Shown here: positions 53,107 through 64,000 of the stretch, piece after piece
Layout of the letters: each line of letters opens with the position of its first letter
Position numbering within the stretch: position 1 is the first letter of the stretch
Assembly: GCA_020055645.1 (NCBI GenBank)
Contig: CM034547.1
Coordinates: forward strand, 42,201,909 to 42,265,908
Source: Tomocerus qinae
Lineage: Eukaryota > Arthropoda > Collembola > Entomobryomorpha > Tomoceridae
Direction of reading: 5' to 3'
DNA length: 64,000 bases
Program-made: the position numbers and the translations under genes
Notes under the pieces: model-generated
Database searches by the model: none
What the model saw: the letters and a program-made list of their open reading frames with translations, nothing else
Told to the model about the DNA's origin: nothing

Positions 53107-53490
53107 TTAACTAAATCCGTTGCTTTTTGTCCATGCCTCCCTTTCATCTTGTTGGGGCTTAATCAACACAAAATAAAATGTAAGAGCGATGATACCAAAG
53201 ATTATCAAACACACGATTGAAGAAATGGCTTCTCTTGCAGTGCAAGCACAAGCATAACAGGGATTGATTTGATTTTGCATGTTCATTGGTCCCGCGCCGA
53301 TACCTGGAGCCAAAGGGTTCATTTGCCCTGCCCCAGAGAACCCATAACCTGGCGCGTGGGGTGTACCCATCACTTCTCCATTCGGACCAGAGGGTGCTTC
53401 TGTTGAATATGTTATTGGTTGAGGATCACTTGTTGGATACGGTTGTGGATAAGCAGCCTGATACTCTCCATATTGTTGCTGTGAATTCAT
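53107..53490 (-). CDS. Small single-pass membrane protein with Pro/Tyr-rich N-terminus
   Basis: Single-exon frame of 127 residues. An in-frame TGA lies 12 bases upstream of the ATG, which supports this start if the transcript is unspliced there. Residues 1-75 are rich in Pro, Tyr, Gln and Gly (QAAYPQPYPTSDPQP). A juxtamembrane cysteine cluster (CYACAC, 78-83) may be palmitoylated. Residues 88-110 form one hydrophobic segment (IVCLIIFGIIALTFYFVLI), and a short charged tail (KPQQDEREAW) ends the chain. There is no signal peptide, so a cytosolic N-terminus with a C-terminal anchor is likely. I do not recognise the family; it resembles the general build of small PY-rich membrane adaptors. An AATAAA on the minus strand near 52854 could end the transcript. 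Confidence 0.72.
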   Translation of the reverse strand: MNSQQQYGEYQAAYPQPYPTSDPQPITYSTEAPSGPNGEVMGTPHAPGYGFSGAGQMNPLAPGIGAGPMNMQNQINPCYACACTAREAISSIVCLIIFGIIALTFYFVLIKPQQDEREAWTKSNGFS

Positions 53491-53759
53491 TCCGTTCCAT
53501 CAATTGAAATTAAACAGACAATGAACTTCTCAAAAAAGGGTTCTTGTAGACAAGAGTCGAAAGTCGTCGATAGTGGGTGGTTATCCTTCTCCACTTATCT
53601 TCTCCGTACCAAATAGGACCACAAAACGACAGAAGGAATACACTTCGACCATAACCCCAACTATCGTCAGGGTAATCGACAGTATCCCTAAGCATTTGTT
53701 ATTGGACGAGCTAATGAACAACTTTGTACGATCAATATAGCCGAAGTTACATCGATTTT

Positions 53760-54070
53760 CAATTTTTCACCCACTTTCCCAATCATGGGGTGATTGTGAC
53801 ATTTTGTAATGTCCCGAATATTTTTGTCACGTCAACTTGATCAATTTTTATTTCGAACCCCACCCCGGGGTAAGGTGATATGACCGAATTTGCCCATGCA
53901 TGCAGTTACGAACTCGGTCTTCCTATTTACCTGAACATTGTACCCTGATTTGTCAAACCGTTCGAAAGTTATCGTGCACAAGGATTTCCGGACAGACGGA
54001 CAGACAGAAGCAGTAAAACTATACAAAGGAGATAAACTCCTTCGAATAATGCTAGTAAAATACAATCCTT
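53760..54070. repeat. Dispersed non-autonomous repeat, second copy
   Basis: Contains CGGGGTAAGGTGATATGACC, a GCATGCAGTTACGAACTCGG stretch, then GAAAGTTATCGTG (53964-53976), GGACAGACGGACAGACAG and AAGGAG-ATAAA-CTCCTT near its end. The GAAAGTTATCGTG-GGACAGAC order and orientation match 14600-14690. No open frame of its own; a minus-strand frame across it is fortuitous. Confidence 0.6.
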
Positions 54071-55599
54071 AAGCAACAGTTTTCTCAACAACTTATCATA
54101 CATTGTAGAAGATGCCAAACAATGGACAGTAAGTCAGTAGGGCTAAGACTCAGTAGCATACCCTTTAATAATTCTCATCTTTTTACGATGTCTGTTCACG
54201 GCAACAACTCCCTATCTCAAATGTAAGACTAAATGAAATGAAGAGCCCGTATCTTTATTACTTTGTAGGTATGCAGGAGCAAGGAACACTTAGGTAACTC
54301 TATGTAGGTATATTAGGCTAGGTCCTGTTATGGTAAGTTCTATTTAGGTAAGTCCGTAATGTAATGAAGAATATCTAGTACGTTTCTTTAACTCATTGTT
54401 AGTGATTACCTTATGGGCTATTACATATGACTTTGACTTCATGTTATCGTGTCTGCGACGTATTTACAACTTTGCACCACATTCACATCAAAAAGTTCAT
54501 CTTTCTCCAACTCCTTTTGATTCCTTATGCCCATTACTTTAAAAAGGGTGCACTGCACCATTAGACACATTCTATACAAACTTTAGATATATTGATAGTA
54601 TACACACACACACGTAAACTATGCATACTTACATGTTACTACATGTACCTTATAGACAGGTATACTTAAAAATAATACATTTATACTGACAAATCTTGAG
54701 TGAAATACTTCTGGTATCAGCAGTGTAATAAATAGTAATGTGAAATGGGGAAGACAAAGGTGTATTGGCTGTAATATACTTATTTTATGTAGAAATGTAA
54801 GCAGGTAACCTGCCTACCTATATATAATAATCTAAGTAGGATGCCTCGTCAAGATAAAATGAACCTCACGTTTTATTTTTACATTATTCTTATTGGAAAT
54901 CTTCCCTTCTTGGGCAGACTGTCCATTCGTTTAGAAAATATGCCTGAGTCATGATCATAAAATATGTGTAAGGAGTAGAGCCTGCTTTTAATAATCCAGT
55001 CCCAGTAATATTCATATTACAGAGCAGAGCACTCATTCCTCTGTCTGTTTGATCTAAAGATCAACCGAAGCTGGGCTAAGATATACATGATAAAGGTTCA
55101 CAGTTAAACATCTCGAAAAGTAATAACTGCGTTATTTGTTCATCTCTGTAATTAGTAATTATTCTTTACTATCATCTCCGTCGATCCCTAATCGTGTTCT
55201 ATTTCCTTCCAAATCTTTTTTGACATGCTACATACTATGTTTGATATAAACTTTTATAATTTAGAAAGATGTATATAGGGTATAGCATGAGAATTTACAT
55301 TTAATGCGTGCTTTGCGTAGTTCTTTACAGGTGGAGAGCTCAACTTTGTTCAATCATAAATCAAAGTAGCTATTCAAAATCCATATAATGGTTTTAATGG
55401 GTTCTAAATAGGCATTGTGTGTATACTCCAGATTGTAAGTTTCATTTGAAGTTTGAATCGAAGTGAATGAAATGCAGAAGTCTGCAAAGGATAATTTAAT
55501 GCAATTCGACTGCGAGATTTTGTGCTGTGGCTGGTTTTGTTGGTAAGACAATGAAATGACTGTCTACAGACTTACATTACATAACATGGTTCTCCTCAT
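54071..55599. other. Non-coding interval, nothing supported
   Basis: AT-rich, with a short CACACA run near 54602-54612. No coding or RNA signal recognised. Confidence 0.45.
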
Positions 55600-57760
55600 C
55601 CTTTGATACACTTCCATGTGAAATCATAAACCGCTTGGTTTGTTCTTTGGTTATTTTTTCCTCTCGACTCAATCCAATCCACTCACGACTAAAGCTAGGA
55701 CGCGACTAGGACTAGTCTACTTCTACTACTCTGCTTAGCTCAACTTTATTTTCTTCTGCCTCCGTCCACGTTTACGACTTTGCTTCGTGGTTTCGTTTGG
55801 TTTTCTATGGTCTGCTTCGGTTCTGGTTCGTTTTTTTTCTTTTTCTTCTCCTTCTCTCCCAAATACTTACAAGTCGGGCGTGGAGATACCTAGGAAGAAT
55901 AAAGACGATTCTCTCATCTCATCTTTTCTGTTTTGTTCAGTTCAGTTCAGCTCTCAGCGTTCACGTCCGATTCAACAAGATGTGATGTGGATGTAGAGTA
56001 GACTGGCTTGGTTTGGCTTCAGCTTGACTTCAACAATACATCCTTACTTGAGAATAGGATACTACTCCTTATATTGTATAATGCTTCTTGGATTTTCTAA
56101 GGTTTGGCTGGAAGGTGCCTTCACTCACTTCACTTTAGTAGTTCTCCTTAGGATTTTTGTACCTACCGAGTCAAGTCAACTCATCTTCAGTTCAGACCAA
56201 CGGAACACCGTAAAGGAATAAGGCATCATCTTCTTTTACCATCCGATGGCTTGATTTCATCTCTTCCTTTAGAGTACTACTGCTGTGCATTGCATACGTG
56301 TCGTAATGTAGTATATAAGCTATCCATTGGATAGAGACTAACAAAACTATCTGTTTGGTGGTCTGGTCTTAGCTGTATGTATTGTAGAGAGATGTTATGT
56401 GATGTTCTGTGTCGTCGTTCCTAGGTAATCTTCATTGGTACAGTGCAGTGCAATGACTAGGTATCTTCCTCTATATCTTCTTCAACTGAACTGGTACCAT
56501 TGCATCTCTCGGACTGGTTGGCCGTACGTGCATACTAGCCCTATCGTGCATTTATATGATTGTGTATGTACTTACGAGATATATTATTATGTACATACTT
56601 ACACTGGTAGTATGCATGTATGTAATGTAATGCACATATGTATGTATGTAGTTACTTTGGTTTCCTAGCAGAACAGAGTCGAGTCAGACAGATCAGATCT
56701 CTGTACAATACAAGCAAACATAGACCAAAAGGAAGAGTTCATTCCCTTGGTGAGGTTTGGGAGCCCAGGGGTGTCCATGAACTCCTGCAGCAAAAGAAGA
56801 CACAGAAAGAGAGACTACGACTACAATTCCTCTGAAGCTTGTGAGAACGAACTCAAAGAGCTATACGTTTACGTACGGAATACCACACGATATAATACCC
56901 ACCTATACTACAATATATACAGGGTACACCCATACAAACGAAATATATTGCATACAGAACAAGTATGTATATGGCTATTATTAGTAGGCACTTGCTGTAG
57001 AAGAGGGGCCTATACTACGTGACTAACACTTTGTATATAGAGCTACGATATACTAAGGGAAACAGAGACGTGGTTCTAATCTAATGTATTGCATACCAGT
57101 GAACTGCGAGTTAAACTCCCGAATTTCTAGCCAAGCCGATTGAAGCCAAGCCAGCTAACTTTCCATTCCGGAATGTATGGATGGAGCGGGTGTTTGTGGC
57201 CTAAAAATGGATTTCCCATCGTGGTAGTAGTATCCAGCGATTCTACTACCACTACTACTACAGATACTACTGCAGCTGAATGTATGTATATTATACGGAG
57301 TGTGTAGGAGCTGCCACTACTTACTTACTAGTTCCTTCGGTGATATCACTCGGTTGAAATACCAAGATGCGATGTGTAGTAGTAAAGGTACCCTGGCTTT
57401 GGCCCGAGTTCTTCCAGCCTAGACTTTCGTTAGGTTTGGCACTGCTTGCATTGCATTGCATTCCCTTGCCCTGGCGCCTCTGTCATTGATTCGGCCCAAA
57501 AGGGTTGAGTAAGTAGAAGTAGAGTTTGCTTGAGAAGAAACGAGGTTCAGGCTGTAATACTAGTCAACTCATGTGAAGTATCGTATTCTTCGTCCTCGTT
57601 CGTTCGTACTGTATAGTTTTCTTCGTCTGCCCTGCTCTCTTCTACTACTCGCCGTCGTCGTCGTCATCGTCCTCACTAACTACTACATACACTACTATGT
57701 ATGTGTAGTAGGAGAGTAGTAATAGTTAGTTCGAAATGAACGAAACGAACTGAGCATCTT
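55600..57760. promoter_or_regulatory. GC-richer TCAGT-bearing island, possible promoter or 5' UTR
   Basis: Composition rises relative to its surroundings. It holds TTCAGTTCAGTTCAGC at 55936-55951, CTAC/ACT trinucleotide runs near 57240, a (CGT)n microsatellite at 57652-57664 and an imperfect hairpin at 57680-57711. Open frames are short and unconvincing. A 5' UTR or promoter of a gene outside the window is possible; the strand is not decided. Confidence 0.25.
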
Positions 57761-58979
57761 TCCCCCTGGAGCAGTGCGTTTACTTTAGTTTCCTCTATTA
57801 CTCTTTATATATATTATTAGTATATACATGCATCATATTGGACTATGCCGGCTCACTCACTCGCTCCTTTCCTTTGGTTTGGTTTACCCAGTTTGCTATG
57901 GTATGTCATGTATTCATCATGTATTTCACAGTGAGTTCCACTCTTTTTCTTCCTTTAAACATCATTTCAATTGAATTTTCTTCTTTTTCATCAAAAAATG
58001 CGGAGAGAATCATCTACTCAAGAAGACCTAGACTTCCAATGAGAGAAAACTAAAAGATGAAAGAAAATGAAATGAGTAATGAGCTACACCACTAACTGCA
58101 TACCTACACTACTGCACTACAACTATGTACATACAACTATGGTACATTAAGTAAACCTAAGTCAAAGACAAGCATTGTATAAAAATTCTTATATCAACTA
58201 AACTAGATATATTATTATACTTAGGTACTTAGTACTTACTTAATGATATCATATAATACCAAAATTATATAAGCCCCTACTTACACAATCTTACATTATA
58301 ACAATGACTAAGTTGAAACCAGTGCATTACGTGGTACAAGCCAAATCACCAAAATCATCATAATTTGCTAACATACCTTTCTTTAAACTTTTCATTCCTT
58401 TATAAACACCCATTACTAAATAGTTAATTTTCCTGGTAATTTTAAAAGATTTTTTTATATTACCATGATGGTCAGTTTTTCTTAGTAGTATAATAGTAAT
58501 GACAAGAGATATAAGAGTAATAAATATTATAGTAACATAGGACCCATGAGATTATTTTGATGATTCATATAGGATATACAGTAGTATGGCAGTAGTATTT
58601 TACGTATTTTCCCGAAGAGCACGTTTCAGTTAAAGTTCCCCAACATTTTGAGTTTCATTACTAGCCAGACCGGAAACTAATGTGCACAAAAGGAGGAAGC
58701 ATGTTCTCGAGAGTGTCAATGAAACGAAACCGCACCCGAATCTTGCGCCGGTCTGTAAGAATATCAAACAAGCAGTGGCGGATTAAAAATGGTATAGTAA
58801 GTTAAAATTCGATAAGAAAACGAAAAATGAGAGAAAACGTAATCCTAAAGAAAATTTGATCTGAAAGTAAGTCAGAAGAATAGTTGAGTCAGTACGCACT
58901 TGCTGTAGTATTTCCCCGGTTGGTGCAACATTCCTTTTACGCTTTGCCTACTTTAATGGTACGAGAATAAGAGGTATAG
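57761..58979. other. Non-coding interval, nothing supported
   Basis: Short frames only; AT-rich with (TA)n-like stretches. Confidence 0.45.
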
Positions 58980-59240
58980 ACATAGTAGTAGACTCGTTCA
59001 GTTCACTCGACGCTGCTCGACGGCTACGGCTTGCTGGCTCGGCTGGTTTGACGGAAAGCTTACCTGCATTGGATTCAGTGTTCAGGCTTCAAGCTCCCAG
59101 CTTGGACGTCCTAAATTTTTCCTCTCCTGCGTGCACGAAGGAAGACGAAAACTACGAAAGCAGCCACACCAAACCACACCATCCTCAGTCACAGTCCAAC
59201 GTCCATGTGCAGTGCAGGCAGTGCAGTGACACCCGTACGT
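58980..59240. promoter_or_regulatory. Second TCAGT-bearing GC-rich island
   Basis: GTTCAGTTCACTCGACG at 58996 leads into a GC-rich stretch. A 110-codon plus-strand frame (59048-59380) crosses it without any recognisable motif. Possible promoter or leader exon; weak. Confidence 0.2.
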
Positions 59241-62200
59241 ACAATATCCGGGTTCTCTTGTTTGTCACTTTTTCCTCCGATCCGAATCTGATTTTATTGT
59301 CTTTACTTCTCTCCCTTTGCCTTACAATTAAACCCAAACACACAAAGGGTTGGAGAGGAATGTCAATGTTGTCCATTTGACAGGCCGTTTAGTTTTTAGG
59401 TTTATGTTTTTTTAAAGTTTTGTTACAGCTTTCATTTTATTGTGTCTTCACTAATCACAAAACTGGAGATCGGCAACATCACAACTTTCTAACATTCTTT
59501 ACAATTTTATTTCCTAGCAGAAGGTCGGTTGTGAAGAAACTACCTGCAAAATACCCGGCTGGTGACAAAAAACTTTTGGACTGTAGTGTCTTGTCTTTCT
59601 TACTAATCAGTGCTCAACACATTTTGAATTTCCTCTTTTCCCACCAAGCCCCACACTGTCAAATTGTAGTGTGAAGAAAGTGAAATTTGTAATTCGGAGA
59701 AAATTGGAAAAGAAATTAAACTTTCACTATAATATAGTTAATTTGGAGATATATATACCAAAATTGTGGTGAGGAGAAACTGTGTTATTGTATTTACTGT
59801 ATATGAAGAAAAGTTGTTTTGAAATTACACACAGGGATATTACCACTGAAATGTCATGCTTGTTTTTAAAATGACATTTGCCTGAAAGAGTTGCAAACCC
59901 GCAAAACTCAAGTGACGGAACAACGTAGTTCATAGTTTGAAAATCTGTGCCACGTGAAAAGTCGATAGACACCTTGTGCAAATATTTAGCAAAATTGTAA
60001 ACCTGACGAGTTTTATCGAAATATCTACTGCTTTGTGAACAGTTCACTTTTTTCATCGTTTTAATATATTATATCGAAAACATCGACGTTTCAATATATG
60101 GCCTACTGTATAAACTATACTTATAAACTTCCAGCCGACTTACAAATATTCAACTTTTAGCAAATTGTCTACATTTGAGTAAAAATCGTAGAATTTCTTT
60201 TGTATGTGAAAAACACCAGACTTTGGACCAATTCTTTGACCATTTGTATGTGAGTTTGTAAGGTGAGTTTGTGCTTTGTATTTCTCCATTCATTCACAAT
60301 TCACTTTGACACACTGAAAAGTTACAATGATGAGAATGAGACAACTATTGTACATACGGATTATAGGTCACAGCTATAGTTCTGGAATGTGTTTGCATTT
60401 TCTCGTTTGTGTAGCACAGAATTTTCTTTAGATCTATACATACCAACACAGTAGGTATGTTAAATATCGTATTTTATACATACTACCTCCAACATTATGT
60501 GAAGATTGCATAAACTCTATAGTTTTAGGAGTAATTATGAGGCAGGGCAGGCCGTTAAAACAGACAATATGTAGTTTCATTTTTTGTGGCTATTGTACTT
60601 AGAAGAAGTTATTTTTGCACATTTGAGGCTATTATTATAAGTATCAGCAAACCTTGTGAGTTCTGCAATGAATGGATATATTTACCTCATAGACTCTTAC
60701 CTAACCGAAGTTTTTTGTGTGTACAATATACTTAGCTATAATTACATAATGATATATACAGTATATCTACAGCAGACAAAAATAGCGATACTATTTTCAG
60801 ATTGTCATAAGTGTGTCATATGCTATTTATAAGTGCAATCAATTCCAAAAAGTTCAGACATTGGAGATATTGATGTATCTATTTATAGATTTCTTATCGA
60901 CTGTGGGATACTATTTTTGTTTGCTTTACTTTTGACATTCAAATGTAATAGGAGCAGTAAGTCTCACATTTGCATCAATATTTATACAGTAGTTTGATGC
61001 ATAAACAGAAAAGTCTAGTTGTAATTGGATTGGAGTAATTGTTTGTATGGTTAAGTGAACGAGAAAGTAAAATTTATTATTGGTAGTTATGTTCACAAGT
61101 AGTATCTCATCCTACCATCTGTAAACAATGCAGTTTATAAAAGTGCATCTGATAATTCACCCTTACAGAATAAGCGTGGTATAAGTAAAAGAACAGTAGT
61201 AGAATTATAATAGGTAACTATACTACATTAATTCTTAGACCTGTACAAATTACCACAGACATGCACATAAACAGTTATGCGTAGTAAACAAAGCAACTAT
61301 CTAACGCATGTTTAATTATTATTTACGTATGCAGTGTTCTTTCAATTTTTACCATCCGTGGGAATCTAACTGACCAAGACTGTTCACGGACTACAACAAC
61401 GAATGTGTTTATAATTGTGAGATGCAGTGAAATTCTAACAATAACAAAAAAAGCAACAATGGACTAGTAATTCTACATTATTATATAGCATTTATACGTT
61501 CTAGTAAACCGGACAAAGTAGAAAAGTGAAAAAAAAGAACCCGGAAAGATTTACCGTCTGCCTTTGCATATCTCTGTTTATTAATTGTTGTGGATGTGAC
61601 TGTGTAAACTTAATTATAGTGAGACATAAGCCTTAAAAATGAACAAACTAGTTTACACTATTTACAATTTATGTCTACGACACACGTACTGAATTTATAC
61701 ATAAGCACTAGTAGAAGATGGAACTTTAACATAGCTAAGTAATTTCAACTGTCGGACATGAAGGAAACTATCTGCAATTATTGAATTCTTCCGTTCTTTC
61801 ATATTATATATAGAAAATTAAGTGAAAACCAGCCAAAATAAAGGTAAGCACATCCTTTCAACTTTTATTTTTAAGGAAACTAATTGCGGTTACTTGTAAA
61901 CAAACGATGTCTACACTTTTTATCGCATAAAATCCTCTGCATCGTATAACATTGTATTATATAAATTCTGGGAAAGAATAATAGGGGTAATAATATTGGA
62001 AGGGAATGGACAGGCTAATAATATGGAATTATGTAAAACCATATTACACAATACAAGGAGGAAGTGAGAAAATTATTAGTTGTGATGTAGATTATGTATC
62101 AAGAAAGAATTTCTTTCTCTCCATTCTGTAAATAGAGATAATTTGATAACAAAGAACAATAACACTACAATTTAAACTCATGTATGTACCCAGTAGTTTT

Positions 62201-62440
62201 AAATATTCTTGCTGGATTCTTCTATGTTGAAGATAGAACAAGTATTTCTGTTTGTCCATGTTACAGTTAAACAACAATAATGCAAAGTGCATGTCGGTAG
62301 TTATGTATTTATTTTCTAACAAGGTGGTTACTGCATGCATGCGCGGAGGAAGTTTTTTAATGTCCAGGTGGAGAAGAATAATTTTATCATGGAGAGGGTT
62401 ATAGATAAGAAATATGCATTAAAATAAAATAGAACGGATA
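59241..62440. other. Non-coding interval, nothing supported
   Basis: AT-rich; no gene, RNA or clear repeat recognised. Confidence 0.45.
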
Positions 62441-63240
62441 GCTCACTTCATGGACCGTGAGTGTGAGTGACTTGACTTTGACTACAAGTGCACCAAATAG
62501 CTAAAGGGAAAGGAAAAGCCTCCAGGCAAAAATAGTAGGCCTAGGACGTCTTATTTTTTGCCCTATCTCCCATTCTTGTTGAACATTAAAACATTCATAG
62601 GTATTACTAGCTATGATATTACTTGTATTATATTTGATGGTTTTGAACTCGAATCAACTCAACTTAACCAACTCAACGACTCAACTCCTTTATATGAGAA
62701 TAATAGCAGTGTTTCTTGTCTTAAGTCTTATGCAAGTGAATTCTCTCGTCGAGTTAACTCAGTCAGTCGAATTCATCTGAAATTTGTGCTGTATCCGTAT
62801 TGTGTGTATAGTAGGGTCTTGTGTATAAGTCTCTCTCTCTGTTATGTAGATCTGTCTAGTCCATAGTTCTTGGTTCGTGCAACATCACAACAACAGAACA
62901 GCACAAATCCACTCGACTTCGACTCATTCAGTCAAGTCTTAAGTTAAAGATGCGGATTGTGGCTATGCAATGCAATGCCATGGGTTCAGTTGACTTAGCT
63001 TGGCTTGACTGTTGGCTTTAGAAGAGGATGAGATGAGATTCTTGAGAACACAGTTGAGTTCTTGAGCTCCATTCTTGTCTACTCTGTTCTCTTCGACTCT
63101 CCTTCCCATTCCAACTTGACGGCTAAGCAACGTAAGTTGCGGTTCAGTTGACTTCTTCAGACTTCACAAGAGTTCAGTCAGTCAGCCCAGTTCAGTTCGC
63201 ATCGCATCACTATCGCATCACTTTTAAAAGCTTCTTTTCT
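62441..63240 (+). promoter_or_regulatory. Third TCAGT-bearing island with a consensus donor
   Basis: GC-richer, with repeated TCAGTC/TCAGTTGACTT motifs and a run AGTTCAGTCAGTCAGCCCAG at 63169-63188. A consensus donor, AACGTAAGT, occurs near 63130 on the plus strand, so a non-coding leader exon ending there is possible. No coding start was identified. Confidence 0.25.
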
Positions 63241-64000
63241 TAACTTTTTATTCTCCCTTCTTGTACTACAAGATAAAAAAACATTTCTTATATTTCATTG
63301 CAGTTTTAGTGGCATAAACTTGAAGGGAACGGAAAAAACACATAGGTAACGACATACTCATTTTTATCCACCTACGCCGACGAGGATGCTACAAGCTATC
63401 TAAATTCAAGTACACGACACTAATACTTATCCCCACATAATTTCTTTTCATTACATGTTTCTCTTCCAACTCCTACTTTAGGTCTTTTACATTAGATATC
63501 AAAGAAAGTGTAAGTGCAGCAGTACTCTCTCAGGTCGTACACAAAAACTGTGTTACCCCATAATAACATGTTTATAACCTTACATATACAAGTGTTTGTA
63601 GTAGTACGAATGTATAAATGTCAAGAGAAATTTAATATTGCATCTTGTAGCTGCATTTATTAGCATAAAAGTACGTGTTCTAGATTTAAGTGCTAATGAG
63701 GATGACTAAGAACAACAATTTTCAAGTACCGATTGGTAGATTATGGTATCTTGACATTTACAAATATTAAAGACTTGGTATGATAGATATAAGCGAATTA
63801 AAAGGAATTGGCTCGCTTAAAACATCAAAAGACGTTTGTTATTCCAGAAAATCAAGTGTGTTTATGAGGCTGTTATATGTCAGCACAATATTTATCGTCA
63901 TTCATTATCTGTTTGATTCACGGACTGTAATGAATTTATCGCAAATGTAGAAATGAAGGAGGATCAAATGTGTCTCTGCAAGAGTTGAATCTAGTTATAT
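63241..64000. other. Right edge, nothing supported
   Basis: AT-rich non-coding sequence up to the window end. Confidence 0.45.

Noticed and set aside
53841..54065. 74-codon minus-strand frame over the dispersed repeat
   Set aside because: It is a by-product of the repeat, including translated GGACAGAC units.
59048..59380. 110-codon open frame on the plus strand
   Set aside because: Crosses a GC-rich island, which lowers stop frequency; no family features.
1..64000. tRNA genes
   Set aside because: I looked for GGTTCGANTCC-type B boxes on both strands and found only chance partial matches, such as those inside nidogen exons; a covariance-model scan would settle it.

Overview
This is a window of a eukaryotic, AT-rich genome. 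Its genes are split by short introns with GT-AG borders, and a U6 spliceosomal RNA gene is present. Gene content (a nidogen without a thyroglobulin module, an ATF3-type bZIP factor, small secreted cysteine-rich proteins) and TCAGT-type initiator-like motifs suggest an arthropod. A non-insect hexapod such as a springtail is possible, but I cannot fix the species from sequence alone. No prokaryotic operons, tRNA genes or CRISPR arrays were seen.

Layout. Positions 1-11607 (minus strand) hold most of a nidogen (entactin) gene. I resolved 21 coding exons with fully consistent phases, giving 1281 codons; the 3' end runs off the left edge. Positions 11608-28999 are mostly non-coding: a possible nidogen promoter, a repeat-derived block at 13.8-15.65 kb containing an intact 244-bp foldback MITE with a 9-bp target-site duplication, a 111-bp inverted repeat at 19.24 kb, a perfect CRE at 22981, and a candidate upstream exon of the next gene at 27188. 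Positions 29002-30750 (plus) encode an ATF3 homologue in three exons. Positions 32367-34189 (plus) hold two tandem, two-exon genes for small secreted proteins. They share six cysteines and a phase-1 intron at the same place and match no family I recognise; this is the best candidate for an undescribed system. A U6 snRNA gene lies on the minus strand at 35757-35865.

From 36 kb to the right edge the window is gene-poor. The only coding unit I support is a single-exon, tail-anchored-looking small membrane protein at 53107-53490 (minus). A dispersed repeat at 53.76-54.06 kb shares its tail with the repeat block at 14.6 kb. Between 55.6 and 63.3 kb there are several more GC-rich, TCAGT-rich islands that may be promoters or 5' UTR exons of a gene whose coding part lies outside the window.

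The genes do not form an evident pathway. Nidogen is extracellular matrix, ATF3 is a stress-responsive nuclear factor, the six-cysteine pair is secreted, and U6 serves splicing.
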